A DNA stretch of 64,000 bases from an uncultured Clostridia bacterium (GCA_904419075.1 CAJFQM010000004.1:62001-126000); one strand, 5' to 3'. Positions 36,956 to 46,881 are shown, counted from the first letter of the stretch. Program-made: numbers and translations. The notes: generated by a model not told the origin, from the sequence alone.

Positions 36956-38791
36956 ATGAAAATAAAACATAAAAAAATAATCAGCTTATTGCTTGGTTTT
37001 GTTTTAGCGGTATCTTTTTCTGCCTGCGGTTCTCAAAAAAATTCATCTGAAAGTTCCGAGGGCTCCTCCGAGGGTTCCTTGGAGGAAATTGTTCGAGTTG
37101 AAGATACGAGAACTTTGAACGATTTTGAATACACACGGCTCAATCTTTCCGGAGCAGATGATTTGGGGCGAGTTTTTTTGCCCGCCGATGAAGAAAATAA
37201 GGAATTATATGTGGGGATGTTCTTTTTCCTTACATTGGGGGCTCATGCCGACCATACCGGAATCTATGATGTCAATAAAATCACAAACGGAGGAAAGAAT
37301 TTAGATAATTTTTATTACACGGATGATGCGAGTTCTCCGGTCGGTGCGGCTCATTTTTGGGGCGAGCCTGTATGGGGCTATTATCAATCGAATGACGAAT
37401 GGGTGATTCGTCGTCAGATAGAGATGCTGACGATGGCGGGGATAGACTTTTTTGTGTTTGATACGACAAACGGAGTTTTATATGACGATACCGTCGCTTT
37501 AATCCTCCAAATTTTAGAAGAATACCGCAGTCAGGGCTGGGATGTTCCGCAGTTTATGTACTATATTGCGACAAACGATAAAGAATGTATCGAACATGTT
37601 TACGATTTATATTATAAAGACGGAAAATATAAAGAACTTTGGTTTGCTCCCGAGGGAAAGCCGATGATTACGCAGATGTATTCGACGATGTGGGACGAAA
37701 CCGACGAACGGGAGTCCGCGATCGAAGACACGTTCGATATCCGTTACCGCCAGTGGCCGACCGAGTCGTTTTTACGCTTAGGGCTTCCTTGGGTGGAATT
37801 TTCCTATCCTCAGCCTATTCATACCGATTTTATCAGTGTATCTTGTGCGCAGCACACTGCTACAAAATTCAGTGAGACTACAAATAATCGCGGAAAGGGC
37901 TATGATTATTCAAAAATGGCGAATGATTCTTCTCTGGTCGATGAGGGCCCAAACTACCAGGCGCAATGGGATCGGGCAATCTCCGGTGAACATTCGGAAA
38001 TGATTAAATATGTACTTTGTACGCAATGGAACGAATGGGTGGCGACCAAATTTCTCGATAACGACGGCAAGGCTTTTATGGTGGATAATTTCAATGCGGA
38101 ATATTCCCGCGATATGGAACCTTGTTACGACGGATTCGGAGATAATTATTATATGCAGACGATAGAGAATCTGCGCCGCTTCAAATATTCGGAAGGCGTG
38201 CATTATCTTCATGATTTACATACAATCGATATATCCGATTTTGGGGAGGCGCAATGGTCGGAGGTGGAGAATTCCTACCGTGATTTTACGGGGGAAGCTG
38301 TAAAACGGGATCATGCAGCTTTTGACAGTTCGTTTAATTATGTCAATGATACCAATCGGAATGATATTGAGAGCATTTCCGTCTGTCATGACGATACCTA
38401 TGCTTATTTCCGTATAACGACGTTAAAAAATATAACCTCTTACGTTTCCGGAGATCAGGGCTGGATGAACGTTTATATCGGTACGGACAGTGGAACGGAT
38501 AATCTGTTCGGCTATGAATATGTACTGAACAAATCGGTGGAAGGGAATAAAACGTCCCTCTGCCGCCGTGTTTCGGGAAAATGGGAAAAAATTTCCGACG
38601 GAGATATATACGTAAAAGAAAATGTCATGCAGATACGTGTCAAACTCTCTGATTTGGGGCTGAATCAAGAAAATTATACGTTTACTTTTAAAGTGACGGA
38701 TAACGTCAGTAAAGAAGAAGATATTTTGAGTTACTACAATTCGGGAGACGCGGCACCTATCGGCAGATTAAGTTATACCTATGGTTATTAA
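36956..38791 (+). CDS. Second GH99/WbsX-like lipoprotein, tandem paralogue
   Basis: 611 residues with lipobox SFSAC (Cys near 23) and a Ser/Glu linker. It shares with its upstream neighbour the YVGMFFFLTLGAH strand, GAAHFWGEPVWGYYQS, MLTMAGIDFFVFDTTNG, LCTQWNEWVA and the same C-terminal sandwich (AFDSSFNYVNDTNRNDI). The two genes clearly arose by duplication but differ in loop regions, for example in the segment around residues 230-260, so they may have different linkage specificity. AAAGGGAAA before ATG 36956 is the ribosome site. It overlaps the earliest possible start of the next gene. Confidence 0.74.
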   Translation: MKIKHKKIISLLLGFVLAVSFSACGSQKNSSESSEGSSEGSLEEIVRVEDTRTLNDFEYTRLNLSGADDLGRVFLPADEENKELYVGMFFFLTLGAHADHTGIYDVNKITNGGKNLDNFYYTDDASSPVGAAHFWGEPVWGYYQSNDEWVIRRQIEMLTMAGIDFFVFDTTNGVLYDDTVALILQILEEYRSQGWDVPQFMYYIATNDKECIEHVYDLYYKDGKYKELWFAPEGKPMITQMYSTMWDETDERESAIEDTFDIRYRQWPTESFLRLGLPWVEFSYPQPIHTDFISVSCAQHTATKFSETTNNRGKGYDYSKMANDSSLVDEGPNYQAQWDRAISGEHSEMIKYVLCTQWNEWVATKFLDNDGKAFMVDNFNAEYSRDMEPCYDGFGDNYYMQTIENLRRFKYSEGVHYLHDLHTIDISDFGEAQWSEVENSYRDFTGEAVKRDHAAFDSSFNYVNDTNRNDIESISVCHDDTYAYFRITTLKNITSYVSGDQGWMNVYIGTDSGTDNLFGYEYVLNKSVEGNKTSLCRRVSGKWEKISDGDIYVKENVMQIRVKLSDLGLNQENYTFTFKVTDNVSKEEDILSYYNSGDAAPIGRLSYTYGY

Positions 38792-38804
38792 ACGGAGCAA
38801 AGAA

Positions 38805-41081
38805 ATGGAATATAAATTTGACACGGAGAGAGGGGTATTTAAACTGTATAAAGGAGAGACGGGTAAAGATTGGAGCAATCACCTGTTCAACGGATTGAGC
38901 TACGTAACGAGCATAACGCATTACGGAGTGCCGTGGTCGAGATATATAGACGAAAACTCCGTACAAGTGACGTTGAATTGTCCGTTGACGTCGTTTGTGT
39001 ATATACGGGACGCAAAGACGAAGAATTATTGGAACATAGCGGGCTATCCGTCTTTGAAAAAGATCAAGAAATATTGTTGTGAACATGGTCAAGAATATAC
39101 GAAGATCTCGTCGGAGTATTTAGGAATCGAGGGAAGTGTAACGTATAGTATAGCGAAAGACGATACGCGTGAGGTCTGGAAGGTGACGTTGCGGAACCGA
39201 ACAGAGAGGATGCGCGAGCTGGATATATTTGCGGTGACGGCATTCGATCTGAACGGATATGCCCAGCCGGTGTATTACAGTGCAGTGACGACGAGCGCGA
39301 CGGAATACGTAGAAGAGGCGAACGGAATCTATAACGGGAACTTAAATCCGTATCGACCGCACGAGAGGAGCAGCGGATATATCATATCGAGCGAGCGTGT
39401 GAAGGGGTATGACGGGAATTACGAGAAATTTATCGGGACGCTGGGGACGCAGACGAAGCCTTTGGTATTGGAGCGAGGGATAGATTGCACGAATTCTTTG
39501 GCGACGGTGAGACAGCGAGGAGGAATCCTTGAAAACGAGATAAAATTAGAGCCGGGGGAAGAGAAGAGCATATATTATGTTTTGGGGCTGATAGGGAGTA
39601 AGGAGGAGCTGATCGCGAATTATCATCGTTTTATAGAAGAAAGCGAAAGAATCATAAGCGATTCAATGGAAAGTGAGAGATACGGAGAATTGCGTACGAA
39701 AAGTCCGGATAAGCAGATCAACCGAATCATGAATTACTGGGCAGAACATCAGGTAAGTTATTGCATGTTGGGGAAGAAAGCGGTGCGAGACAATGCACAG
39801 CTTGCATTGGCGATGTTGAATTACGATGTGGCGCAGGCGAAGAAGACGATAGACGAATGCGTATCGCATCAATATTCGGACGGTCATTCGGTGCTTACAT
39901 GGTATCCGTATTTGGAACAAAACATCTATTCGGATCCGTCGGCATGGCTGGTATTTGCGGTATGCGAATACCTGAAAGAGACGGGGGACATGGAATATTT
40001 GGAAAAGCGTCTGCCGTGGCTGGACGGAGGGGAAGGAAGAGTCCGGGAACATTTGGAAAAGGCGTTGGAGTGGTTCAGCCGAGAGGACAATTACGGACCG
40101 CACGGTTTACCGAAGATTCATCATGCGGATTGGAACGACGCGTTGAATATTCCGGACGAGGAAGCGGAATCGGTATTCATGGGAATGTTGATCTGCAAAG
40201 TCTACGAAGAGATGAGTAAACTGTTTGAATATATGAGAGAAGGGGAAGCGGCGAAAGAATTGCGGGAGAAAAAGGCGAAACTGGCGGAAGTGATCAATGC
40301 GGAAGCATATAACGGAGAATATTATGTGCGAGCGTTTTCGAAATTCGGAGTGGTAGGAGACAAGAGCAGCGAAAACGGCGGGAAGATATATATCAATCCG
40401 CAAAGCTGGTCAATTTTATCGGGAGTATGTCCGAATGAGCGGATAGAGAAGGTGGTAAAGGCGATAGACGGAATGGAGAGTGAAGAAGGGATTCCGATGT
40501 GTGCGCCGAGCTACAAAAAATATGACGAAAGAGTAGGTCGAATGAGCGGGATGCTGGCGGGGGTATACGAAAACGGCGGAATCTACAATCACGCGGGATG
40601 TTTTAAGGTAATGGCGGACTGTAAATTAAAGCGAGGAAGCAGAGCAGTGGAAACCCTGAAAAAGATAATTCCCGACGGAGCGAAGAATCCTTCGAGCAAG
40701 ACGACGGCAGAGCCGTATGTATTTACGAATTGCTATTTGAAACATCCGACAGTGGACATGGAGGTAGGCTTTTCGTGGCAAACGGGAACGTCGGCATGGG
40801 GGGTGATGTGTTATTATGAAGGAATACTCGGACTTCAACGGGATTATGACGGACTGCGGATCGATCCGGCGTTGCCGAAGGAATGGAAACGAGCGGAGGC
40901 ATGGAGAAATTACCGAGGAAACAGGTTGCACATAAGATACATAAACGAAGGCGGAAGTAAGGCGAAATTAAAAGTAGACGGAAAAGAGATAGCCGGGAAT
41001 AAACTGCCGAAATTTTCGGATCAGTGCATGCACGAAATAACGGTGACAATGAGAAAAGAGAATGAAAAAGATATATGCTGA
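38805..41081 (+). CDS. GH94 glycoside phosphorylase
   Basis: 758 residues, cytoplasmic. ATG 38805 is preferred over ATG 38781, which lies inside the previous gene, because GGAG stands eight bases upstream. The N-terminal beta-sandwich begins with MEYKFDTERGVFKLYKGETG and LFNGLSYVTSITHYGVPWS. The alpha/alpha barrel carries the catalytic motif HHADWNDALN (first Asp at 442) and GFSWQTGTSAWGV. GH94 enzymes split cellobiose-like or chitobiose-like disaccharides with phosphate to give a sugar 1-phosphate, saving ATP. It overlaps the next gene by 20 bases and heads an operon with two rhamnosidase-like enzymes, so an unusual disaccharide is likely. Confidence 0.88.
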   Translation: MEYKFDTERGVFKLYKGETGKDWSNHLFNGLSYVTSITHYGVPWSRYIDENSVQVTLNCPLTSFVYIRDAKTKNYWNIAGYPSLKKIKKYCCEHGQEYTKISSEYLGIEGSVTYSIAKDDTREVWKVTLRNRTERMRELDIFAVTAFDLNGYAQPVYYSAVTTSATEYVEEANGIYNGNLNPYRPHERSSGYIISSERVKGYDGNYEKFIGTLGTQTKPLVLERGIDCTNSLATVRQRGGILENEIKLEPGEEKSIYYVLGLIGSKEELIANYHRFIEESERIISDSMESERYGELRTKSPDKQINRIMNYWAEHQVSYCMLGKKAVRDNAQLALAMLNYDVAQAKKTIDECVSHQYSDGHSVLTWYPYLEQNIYSDPSAWLVFAVCEYLKETGDMEYLEKRLPWLDGGEGRVREHLEKALEWFSREDNYGPHGLPKIHHADWNDALNIPDEEAESVFMGMLICKVYEEMSKLFEYMREGEAAKELREKKAKLAEVINAEAYNGEYYVRAFSKFGVVGDKSSENGGKIYINPQSWSILSGVCPNERIEKVVKAIDGMESEEGIPMCAPSYKKYDERVGRMSGMLAGVYENGGIYNHAGCFKVMADCKLKRGSRAVETLKKIIPDGAKNPSSKTTAEPYVFTNCYLKHPTVDMEVGFSWQTGTSAWGVMCYYEGILGLQRDYDGLRIDPALPKEWKRAEAWRNYRGNRLHIRYINEGGSKAKLKVDGKEIAGNKLPKFSDQCMHEITVTMRKENEKDIC

Positions 41082-42678
41082 AAAAATAAAAGTTGCAAAA
41101 GGCGAGATAGAGAATGCGGAGAATCTTCTGAAAGAGAAAGAGCTTCAAATCGGGTTAAGGGAGCGAGAGACGACGAAAGTGAAAGGATGTTCGCATATAG
41201 TTTTAGATTTCGGGAAAGAGATAAGCGGAGGAGTGCGGATATTGACGTATCGAGTGAAAGGAAATAAACGGGTACGGTTGCGCTTCGGGGAATCGTTGAC
41301 GGAAAGTTGTGCGGAAATAGGGGAGAAGAACGCGACGAACGACCATGCATTGAGAGACATGACGGTAGAGGTGCAGGATTTTTCAGACATGAGCTTCGGT
41401 CAGACGGGATTTCGGTTTGTGCGGATAGACACATTGAGCGAAGATGCGGAAATAGAGTTGAAAGGCATAGTAGGGGTATCGTTTGAAGACGAAAGAGAGG
41501 AAATCGGAAAATTTGAAAGCGAAGACGGATTATTAAACGAAATCTGGAGAACCGCGTCATATACATTGAGACTGTGTTTGCAGAACGGATATTATTGGGA
41601 CGGAATCAAGCGCGACCGATTGGTGTGGATAGGAGACGTATACCCGGAAATGAAAGCGGCGCAGAGCCTGTATGAAACAATCCCCGAAACGGAGAGGTCG
41701 TTGCGGTATACGAAGGAACAGACGCCGCTCGGGGAATGGATAAACGGAATACCGATGTATTCGATGTGGTGGCTAATCATTTTAAGCGATAATTACCGTC
41801 ACAGCGGAAACAGGGAGTTTGCCCGGGAACAGCTTACATATGCGGAAGGTTTGATATCCGAGTTTGAGAAATATGTGGACGAGGAAGGAGAGACGCATTT
41901 CGGATATAACTTTATCGATTGGCCGACGCATTACGAGGAGGGGGAGGACGAGATCAAGAAGCAGGACGAGAAAGCCGGGGTGAATTATCTTTTGCGAATC
42001 GCGCTGCAAAAGACAAAAGAGCTAATGGAGGAATTAGGGCGGGAAAGTGAAAGATGCGAGAGCTTGTTGAAGAAGTTGGAACGGAAAAAATACGAAGTAA
42101 AGAAATATAAACAGATAGCGTCGCTTGGGGTATGGTCAGGCGAGCGAACGGAGCATAATCGAGAAGTGTTGTTGAAAGGAGGAGCAGAGGGAATGTCGAC
42201 GTTCATGAGCTATGAAATCCTGACGGCATGCGCGGAGCTTGGGGAATACGAGAAAGCGTTAAAAATGCTGAAAGAGTATTACGGAGGAATGTTGAAGCTG
42301 GGAGCGACGACGTTTTGGGAGGATTTCGACGTGAAGTGGCAGGAAGGAGCATCGAGGATAGACGAACAGCCGAAAGAAGGAGAAAAGGACGTACACGGAG
42401 ATTACGGAGCATTTTGTTACAAAGGTTTCCGTCATAGTCTCTGCCATGGGTGGTCATCAGGAGTAATCGCGTACCTGAGAGAACAGGTGCTGGGGATAAA
42501 GGCAGAGGAAGCGGGCTTCCGAAAAGTGCGGATAGAACCGCATTTGAGCGGATTAAAGCACGTGAAAGGAAGCTGTCCGACGCCGTTCGGAAGAATAGAA
42601 GTGGAATATAAAATGGACGGAGAGGGACGGATAGAAAAGCAGATAAAAGTCCCGAAAGGAATAGAGATAGCGGAGTAA
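41062..42678 (+). CDS. GH78-like (alpha-L-rhamnosidase-type) enzyme, compact form
   Basis: 538 residues, no signal; far shorter than typical GH78 rhamnosidases (about 900) because the extra N-terminal sandwiches are missing. A jelly-roll region (HIVLDFGKEISGGVRILTYR, FRFVRIDTL) precedes an alpha/alpha barrel with YWDGIKRDRLVWIGDVYPEM. Typical GH78 enzymes have RDE at this spot; here it is RDR, so the general acid must come from elsewhere, perhaps Glu of GDVYPE. The C-terminal part has GFRHSLCHGWSSGVIAYL and a small sandwich. It belongs to a recognisable GH78-like subgroup whose activity is not settled. Encoded between GH94 and GH106-like genes with tight overlaps. Confidence 0.75.
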   Translation: MKKIYAEKIKVAKGEIENAENLLKEKELQIGLRERETTKVKGCSHIVLDFGKEISGGVRILTYRVKGNKRVRLRFGESLTESCAEIGEKNATNDHALRDMTVEVQDFSDMSFGQTGFRFVRIDTLSEDAEIELKGIVGVSFEDEREEIGKFESEDGLLNEIWRTASYTLRLCLQNGYYWDGIKRDRLVWIGDVYPEMKAAQSLYETIPETERSLRYTKEQTPLGEWINGIPMYSMWWLIILSDNYRHSGNREFAREQLTYAEGLISEFEKYVDEEGETHFGYNFIDWPTHYEEGEDEIKKQDEKAGVNYLLRIALQKTKELMEELGRESERCESLLKKLERKKYEVKKYKQIASLGVWSGERTEHNREVLLKGGAEGMSTFMSYEILTACAELGEYEKALKMLKEYYGGMLKLGATTFWEDFDVKWQEGASRIDEQPKEGEKDVHGDYGAFCYKGFRHSLCHGWSSGVIAYLREQVLGIKAEEAGFRKVRIEPHLSGLKHVKGSCPTPFGRIEVEYKMDGEGRIEKQIKVPKGIEIAE

Positions 42679-42683
42679 AGGAT

Positions 42684-45629
42684 ATGAGAATGGATTTCGA
42701 GAAATTGAAAAATCCCGGGGCAGAATATCGGGGAAAGCCGTTTTGGGCGTGGAACGGGAAGATAGAGAAAGAGGACTTGGAATTTCAGATAAACTGCCTG
42801 AAAGAAATGGGGTTCGGGGGCGCATTTTTACATTCCCGAACGGGGCTGATTACGGAATACATGTCTGAGGAATGGCAGGAATTAATCGGGTATGCGGCGG
42901 AGAAGTTGCGAGAAAATGGAATGGAGGCATACTTGTACGACGAAGACCGTTGGCCGAGCGGGACGTGCGGGGGAGAAGTGACGCGGACGAAAGAATTTCG
43001 CGCGAAATCGATGATATATGAAGAAATAACCGACCGGACAAAATATATCCGGTCGGAAAATTTTCTCGGACTGTTTGCGGTAGAAACGGAGGGCCGGGGA
43101 GTAAAGAGTTATCGGAAGATTTCTTGTCCGAAGGAAGCGGAAGAAGGGGAGAAAGTATTATCTTTCCGATATATTTATATGCAGATGGATAGCTTCTATA
43201 ACGGGTATACATATATCGACACAATGAATCGTGAAGCGACGGAGAGATTTATCGAGCTGACGCACGAGAGATATAAGAGGTCGCTCGGAGATAAATTCGG
43301 AAAAGAGATAACGGGAATTTTCACGGACGAACCGCACCGCGGGCCTTTGTTGAACGGGTTTGGGAGGAAGGAAAAGGATAAAGAGAAAGAAATACCATAT
43401 ACGTATGCTCTGTTTAAGGAATTTGAGAAACGGAAGGGGTATAAGATAGAGGACAGATTGCCGTTGTTATGGTTCGGAAAAACGGGGGAACCCTTTTGTA
43501 AGGAAATATATGATTTTATAGAAGTAGAGGAGGAGTTGTTTTTAGAAAATTTTGCAAAGCCGTATTACGAGTGGTGCAAAAGAAACAATCTCTTGGTGAC
43601 GGGACATGTATTGCACGAGGATAACCTTGCGTCGCAGACGACGATGTGCGGGAGCGTAATGCGGTATTACGAGTACATGGACTATCCGGGAATGGATAAT
43701 CTTTGTGAATTGAACTACGCGTATAACGTGCCCGCGTTGGTGCGCTCGGCGGCGAGACAGCTCGGAAAGAAATTTGTTTTGGATGAATTGTACGCGGCAA
43801 CGGGCTGGAAGATGCGGCTTGCGGATTATAAACATACGGGAGACTGGCAGAGCGCTACGGGAGTCACTCTGCGTTGTCCGCACCTTTCGTGGTATACGAT
43901 GAAAGGGGAAGCGAAACGGGATTACCCCGCATCTATATTACATCAGTCGGCCTGGTATAAAGATTTTTCCTCGGTAGAAGATTATTTTGCGCGAATGCAT
44001 TATCTGATGACGCTCGGGGAGAGCGCGGTCGATACGGCAATCATTAATCCCGTGGAATCTACATGGGGACTGACAAACGAATATGCGTATAAAGATTATT
44101 TTGCGGCGACGCAGCCGTTATATCAGAGGATAGAAAAGGAATATTACGAATTGTATAAAGGCCTGCTTTTGCGCGGAGCGGAAGTGGATTATATAGACGA
44201 AGGACTTTTTTCAAAGTACGGAACGGCGGAAAACGGGGGAATTCGTTGCGGAAAAGCGGTATATAAGAAGATTATATTAAACGGGAATTTAAATCTTCGA
44301 TCGACGACGTTAAAGGCTTTGAAAGAATTTATAAAAGAAGATGGAAAAGTATATGTGGTCGGAGAAATGCCTTGTTATCTGGACGGAGAAGCGCACGATT
44401 TTACGGACGAGCTTTCAGGGGCGGTAAAGACGGATTTCGACGTGGAAAAGGTATATGAATATATCAGGGATATCGAAGTGGAAACGGGGGAACGGCGATT
44501 GATCGTTTCCAAACGGGTCATGGGAGAGGAGAAAATCATATTGTTCCTCAATAGTTCGAGGGAGGAAAGCTTCAATGCCGAGATTGTCGTTCGTACAAAT
44601 CTGAATTGTATGGAAATCGACCTTCGCACGGGAGAATACCGCGCGGCGGAGTATATTCGGACGAACGAGGGCTTGAAAATCAAAAAACATTTTGATCGCG
44701 ATGAGGAGTATGTCTTATTCCTTACCCGAATGGAAGAACCGTTACGGGAGGAAAAGCGGGCGGGTAAAGCCGTTTCGTTGCCGGAAAGTTTTGATTATAG
44801 TCTCGACGAACCGAATTTTCTTGTCCTCGATAATGCGGAATTTTACCTAAACGGAGAAAAACAAGGATATGATTATGTGTTAAATATAGACAGAAAAACA
44901 AGAGAGAAATTCGGTTTGGAAGTGCGCCATGCGGAAATGATACAGCCGTGGTTCAAAAAGAAATATTTTCCCGAACTTGATAAAAAATACTGTCGGTTAT
45001 CACTCATATTTTGTTTTGACTGCGAAAGTATTCCCGAAGACGCGGGGTTAATGACGGAGGAATACAGGAATACGGAAATATTTCTGAACGGACAAAAAAT
45101 AGATGTTTCTATGCCGAAACGGACGAAAATAGATAATTGCTTTCGGATAACGGATATTCCTCCCGATTTATTCCGAAAAGGAGAAAACGAGATAGAAATA
45201 TCCTTCGATTTTTACGAAAATACGAATATAGAAGGAATATTTTTGTGCGGAAAATTCGGAGTAAGGAAAGGAGAAAAGAAAGATACGATTGTTTCTCTTC
45301 CCGAAAAACTGAAATTCGGAGATATTTGTTTACAGGGCTTGCCGTATTACGGTGGCAGAGTTAAGTTGAGTGCTCCGATTCCGTGCGGAGAATATTTTTT
45401 GAAAATCGAAGAGGTTTCTTGTGCCGTCGCCTATATCAACGAACAAATTATGGCATTTCCGCCTTATAAAACGGAGATAGACGTAGATAACGGGAAGCTG
45501 TTAATAGAACTTGTCATGACGCGAAACAATCTGTTCGGCTGTTCCGACGAAAACGGAAATCATAACCGTCTGCTTCCCCAAGGTCTTTATTTTCCCGTTG
45601 AATTATATAAAAAGATCCGATCGTCGTAG
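42684..45629 (+). CDS. Large GH106-like glycosidase, putative alpha-L-rhamnosidase
   Basis: 981 residues, no signal peptide. The N-terminal motifs GKPFWAWNGKIEKEDLE, MGFGGAFLHSRTGL and AYLYDEDRWPSGTCGG are those of proteins usually filed with GH106 alpha-L-rhamnosidases. The barrel continues with GIFTDEPHRGP (a candidate catalytic acidic pair) and WYKDFSSVEDYF. The last 300 residues contain GH2-like sugar-binding sandwiches. Two starts are possible (ATG 42684 or 42690), six bases after the previous stop. Last gene of the GH94 operon; an intrinsic terminator follows. Exact specificity is inferred. Confidence 0.72.
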   Translation: MRMDFEKLKNPGAEYRGKPFWAWNGKIEKEDLEFQINCLKEMGFGGAFLHSRTGLITEYMSEEWQELIGYAAEKLRENGMEAYLYDEDRWPSGTCGGEVTRTKEFRAKSMIYEEITDRTKYIRSENFLGLFAVETEGRGVKSYRKISCPKEAEEGEKVLSFRYIYMQMDSFYNGYTYIDTMNREATERFIELTHERYKRSLGDKFGKEITGIFTDEPHRGPLLNGFGRKEKDKEKEIPYTYALFKEFEKRKGYKIEDRLPLLWFGKTGEPFCKEIYDFIEVEEELFLENFAKPYYEWCKRNNLLVTGHVLHEDNLASQTTMCGSVMRYYEYMDYPGMDNLCELNYAYNVPALVRSAARQLGKKFVLDELYAATGWKMRLADYKHTGDWQSATGVTLRCPHLSWYTMKGEAKRDYPASILHQSAWYKDFSSVEDYFARMHYLMTLGESAVDTAIINPVESTWGLTNEYAYKDYFAATQPLYQRIEKEYYELYKGLLLRGAEVDYIDEGLFSKYGTAENGGIRCGKAVYKKIILNGNLNLRSTTLKALKEFIKEDGKVYVVGEMPCYLDGEAHDFTDELSGAVKTDFDVEKVYEYIRDIEVETGERRLIVSKRVMGEEKIILFLNSSREESFNAEIVVRTNLNCMEIDLRTGEYRAAEYIRTNEGLKIKKHFDRDEEYVLFLTRMEEPLREEKRAGKAVSLPESFDYSLDEPNFLVLDNAEFYLNGEKQGYDYVLNIDRKTREKFGLEVRHAEMIQPWFKKKYFPELDKKYCRLSLIFCFDCESIPEDAGLMTEEYRNTEIFLNGQKIDVSMPKRTKIDNCFRITDIPPDLFRKGENEIEISFDFYENTNIEGIFLCGKFGVRKGEKKDTIVSLPEKLKFGDICLQGLPYYGGRVKLSAPIPCGEYFLKIEEVSCAVAYINEQIMAFPPYKTEIDVDNGKLLIELVMTRNNLFGCSDENGNHNRLLPQGLYFPVELYKKIRSS

Positions 45630-45679
45630 ACTTGGGATAGAAAATATAATCATAAAAATTGTCAATCAGAATTTGGTAA

Positions 45680-45716
45680 AGAACCGGCCTCGGCAAAAGC
45701 CTAGGCCGGTTTTCTT
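45680..45716 (+). terminator. Intrinsic terminator of the GH94 operon
   Basis: Stem AACCGGCCT/AGGCCGGTT, with an inner GC/GC pair closing an AAAA loop, followed by TTCTT and a later T-run, 50 bases after the GH106-like stop. Confidence 0.85.
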
Positions 45717-45747
45717 GAATTTTTTGTTGTGAAATCTTAAATAAGCA

Positions 45748-45797
45748 GTAAAAAACAACCTCACTCCGAAACAGCATATATACCGTTTCGGGATGAG
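45748..45797 (-). terminator. Probable terminator for the minus-strand ImmA gene
   Basis: Arms CTCACTCCGAAAC and GTTTCGGGATGAG (11 of 13 paired). Read on the minus strand it is followed within a few bases by a run of T residues. It lies about 100 bases beyond the ImmA stop. Confidence 0.6.
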
Positions 45798-45899
45798 ATT
45801 TCTTGCATTAATTTTTAGATTCGATTAAAATATAATCCCCCGATTGACGAAGACAATTTTATTCGCTGTGTGTGGGAATGATTATTTGCAAAAGAGCAA

Positions 45900-46526
45900 C
45901 TAAGAGACTTTACGAATAAGGGAACGATAGACGACAGGGGTTTTGTTTTTATCGAACTTTACGGACAAATGATTGAGAACAATGCGTTCGATCGGCGTTC
46001 CGTTTATGTATTGAAGAATTTCCGATTCGAGGTTGCGTATCCTGTAATCTACAACGATCGGCATGACTTTGTAAAACCTTGCAAGTTCATTATATACTTC
46101 CTCTAAAGGTTCATAGTTCTCTTCCACATATTTCGCGGTTTGAACAAATCTCGGGATAAAATCTTTATAGGGCAGCAACAGCTCCGCTGCCCCTTCGTTC
46201 GCTTGCCATTCTTTCTCTTTGTCTCTCAAATGCGGTTTTTGAAAACTGAACGAAGTCTGAGAAGGATGAAACCAAAAATGAATGAGTTCGTGAGCTAAGT
46301 CGAATCTTTGGTCGAGAGGGGATTTATTGGAATTGACAAGAATAGCGCTGAAAGAGTCTTTGTAGAGCATGGCACCGATAGAATCGCTCTCAAAAGGAGT
46401 AAAGGAAATCTCTATGTTCTCCCGTCTGACAAGGCTCTTTATATCGACGGGAAAATCATACAGTATCCCCGATTCTTTCCGTTTCTCTTCCAGTCGCGCA
46501 TACAGCGCCCGCTTATCGTACAACAA
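45900..46526 (-). CDS. ImmA/IrrE-type metallopeptidase
   Basis: About 208 residues. The motif FDLAHELIHFWFHP (HEXXH zinc site near residue 80) and the later EWQANEGAAELLLP define the ImmA/IrrE family, whose members cleave a partner XRE repressor and so induce mobile elements or stress genes. It lies directly downstream of the XRE gene, as expected for such a pair. The start is probably TTG 46526 behind a GGGGG ribosome site; the frame reads open further back into the XRE gene without an ATG. Its last 35 residues also occur, fused to XRE, in the remnant at 5917-6357. Confidence 0.85.
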   Translation of the reverse strand: MLYDKRALYARLEEKRKESGILYDFPVDIKSLVRRENIEISFTPFESDSIGAMLYKDSFSAILVNSNKSPLDQRFDLAHELIHFWFHPSQTSFSFQKPHLRDKEKEWQANEGAAELLLPYKDFIPRFVQTAKYVEENYEPLEEVYNELARFYKVMPIVVDYRIRNLESEILQYINGTPIERIVLNHLSVKFDKNKTPVVYRSLIRKVS

Positions 46527-46548
46527 GCCGAAAGTTCCCCCGTAGAAA

Positions 46549-46881
46549 TCATTTCTTGATTTGGTCGTTTTTCTGTTTCATATATCTCGCAAAATCGAGA
46601 ATCTTTTCAATATCGGATTCGGGCAGCTGCATTTCTTCCATCTCTTTCGCCAAATGAAAATAAATGTTATTGATACTGCCGCTGTGATCGAGAGGCTCTT
46701 GCCCGAGCAGATAGTCCGCGGAACAATTCAAAGCTCCGCATAACTTTTTCAAGGAATCCATATCGGGTTTCCATCTATCGGTTTCCCAAGCGGACAAATT
46801 GCCCTGAGTGACGCCGACGATTTTGGCAAGCTCCGTCTGTGTCAGGCCTTTTGCTTTTCTCGCATTTTTAATGTTATTCAT
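46549..46881 (-). CDS. XRE-family repressor paired with ImmA
   Basis: 110 residues from ATG 46881. The first 60 form a Cro/C1-type helix-turn-helix (LTQTELAKIVGVTQGNLSAW), and CSADYLLGQ is the usual closing motif. A helical C-terminal region (about 70-110) is probably the dimerisation and cleavage part. It overlaps or abuts the ImmA gene on the same strand and is divergent from a membrane-protein gene at 47096, so it likely represses the promoter between them. The intergenic region shares AATTGGAAAAAATTAGAA with the one beside its decayed copy at 6.4 kb. Confidence 0.9.
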   Translation of the reverse strand: MNNIKNARKAKGLTQTELAKIVGVTQGNLSAWETDRWKPDMDSLKKLCGALNCSADYLLGQEPLDHSGSINNIYFHLAKEMEEMQLPESDIEKILDFARYMKQKNDQIKK

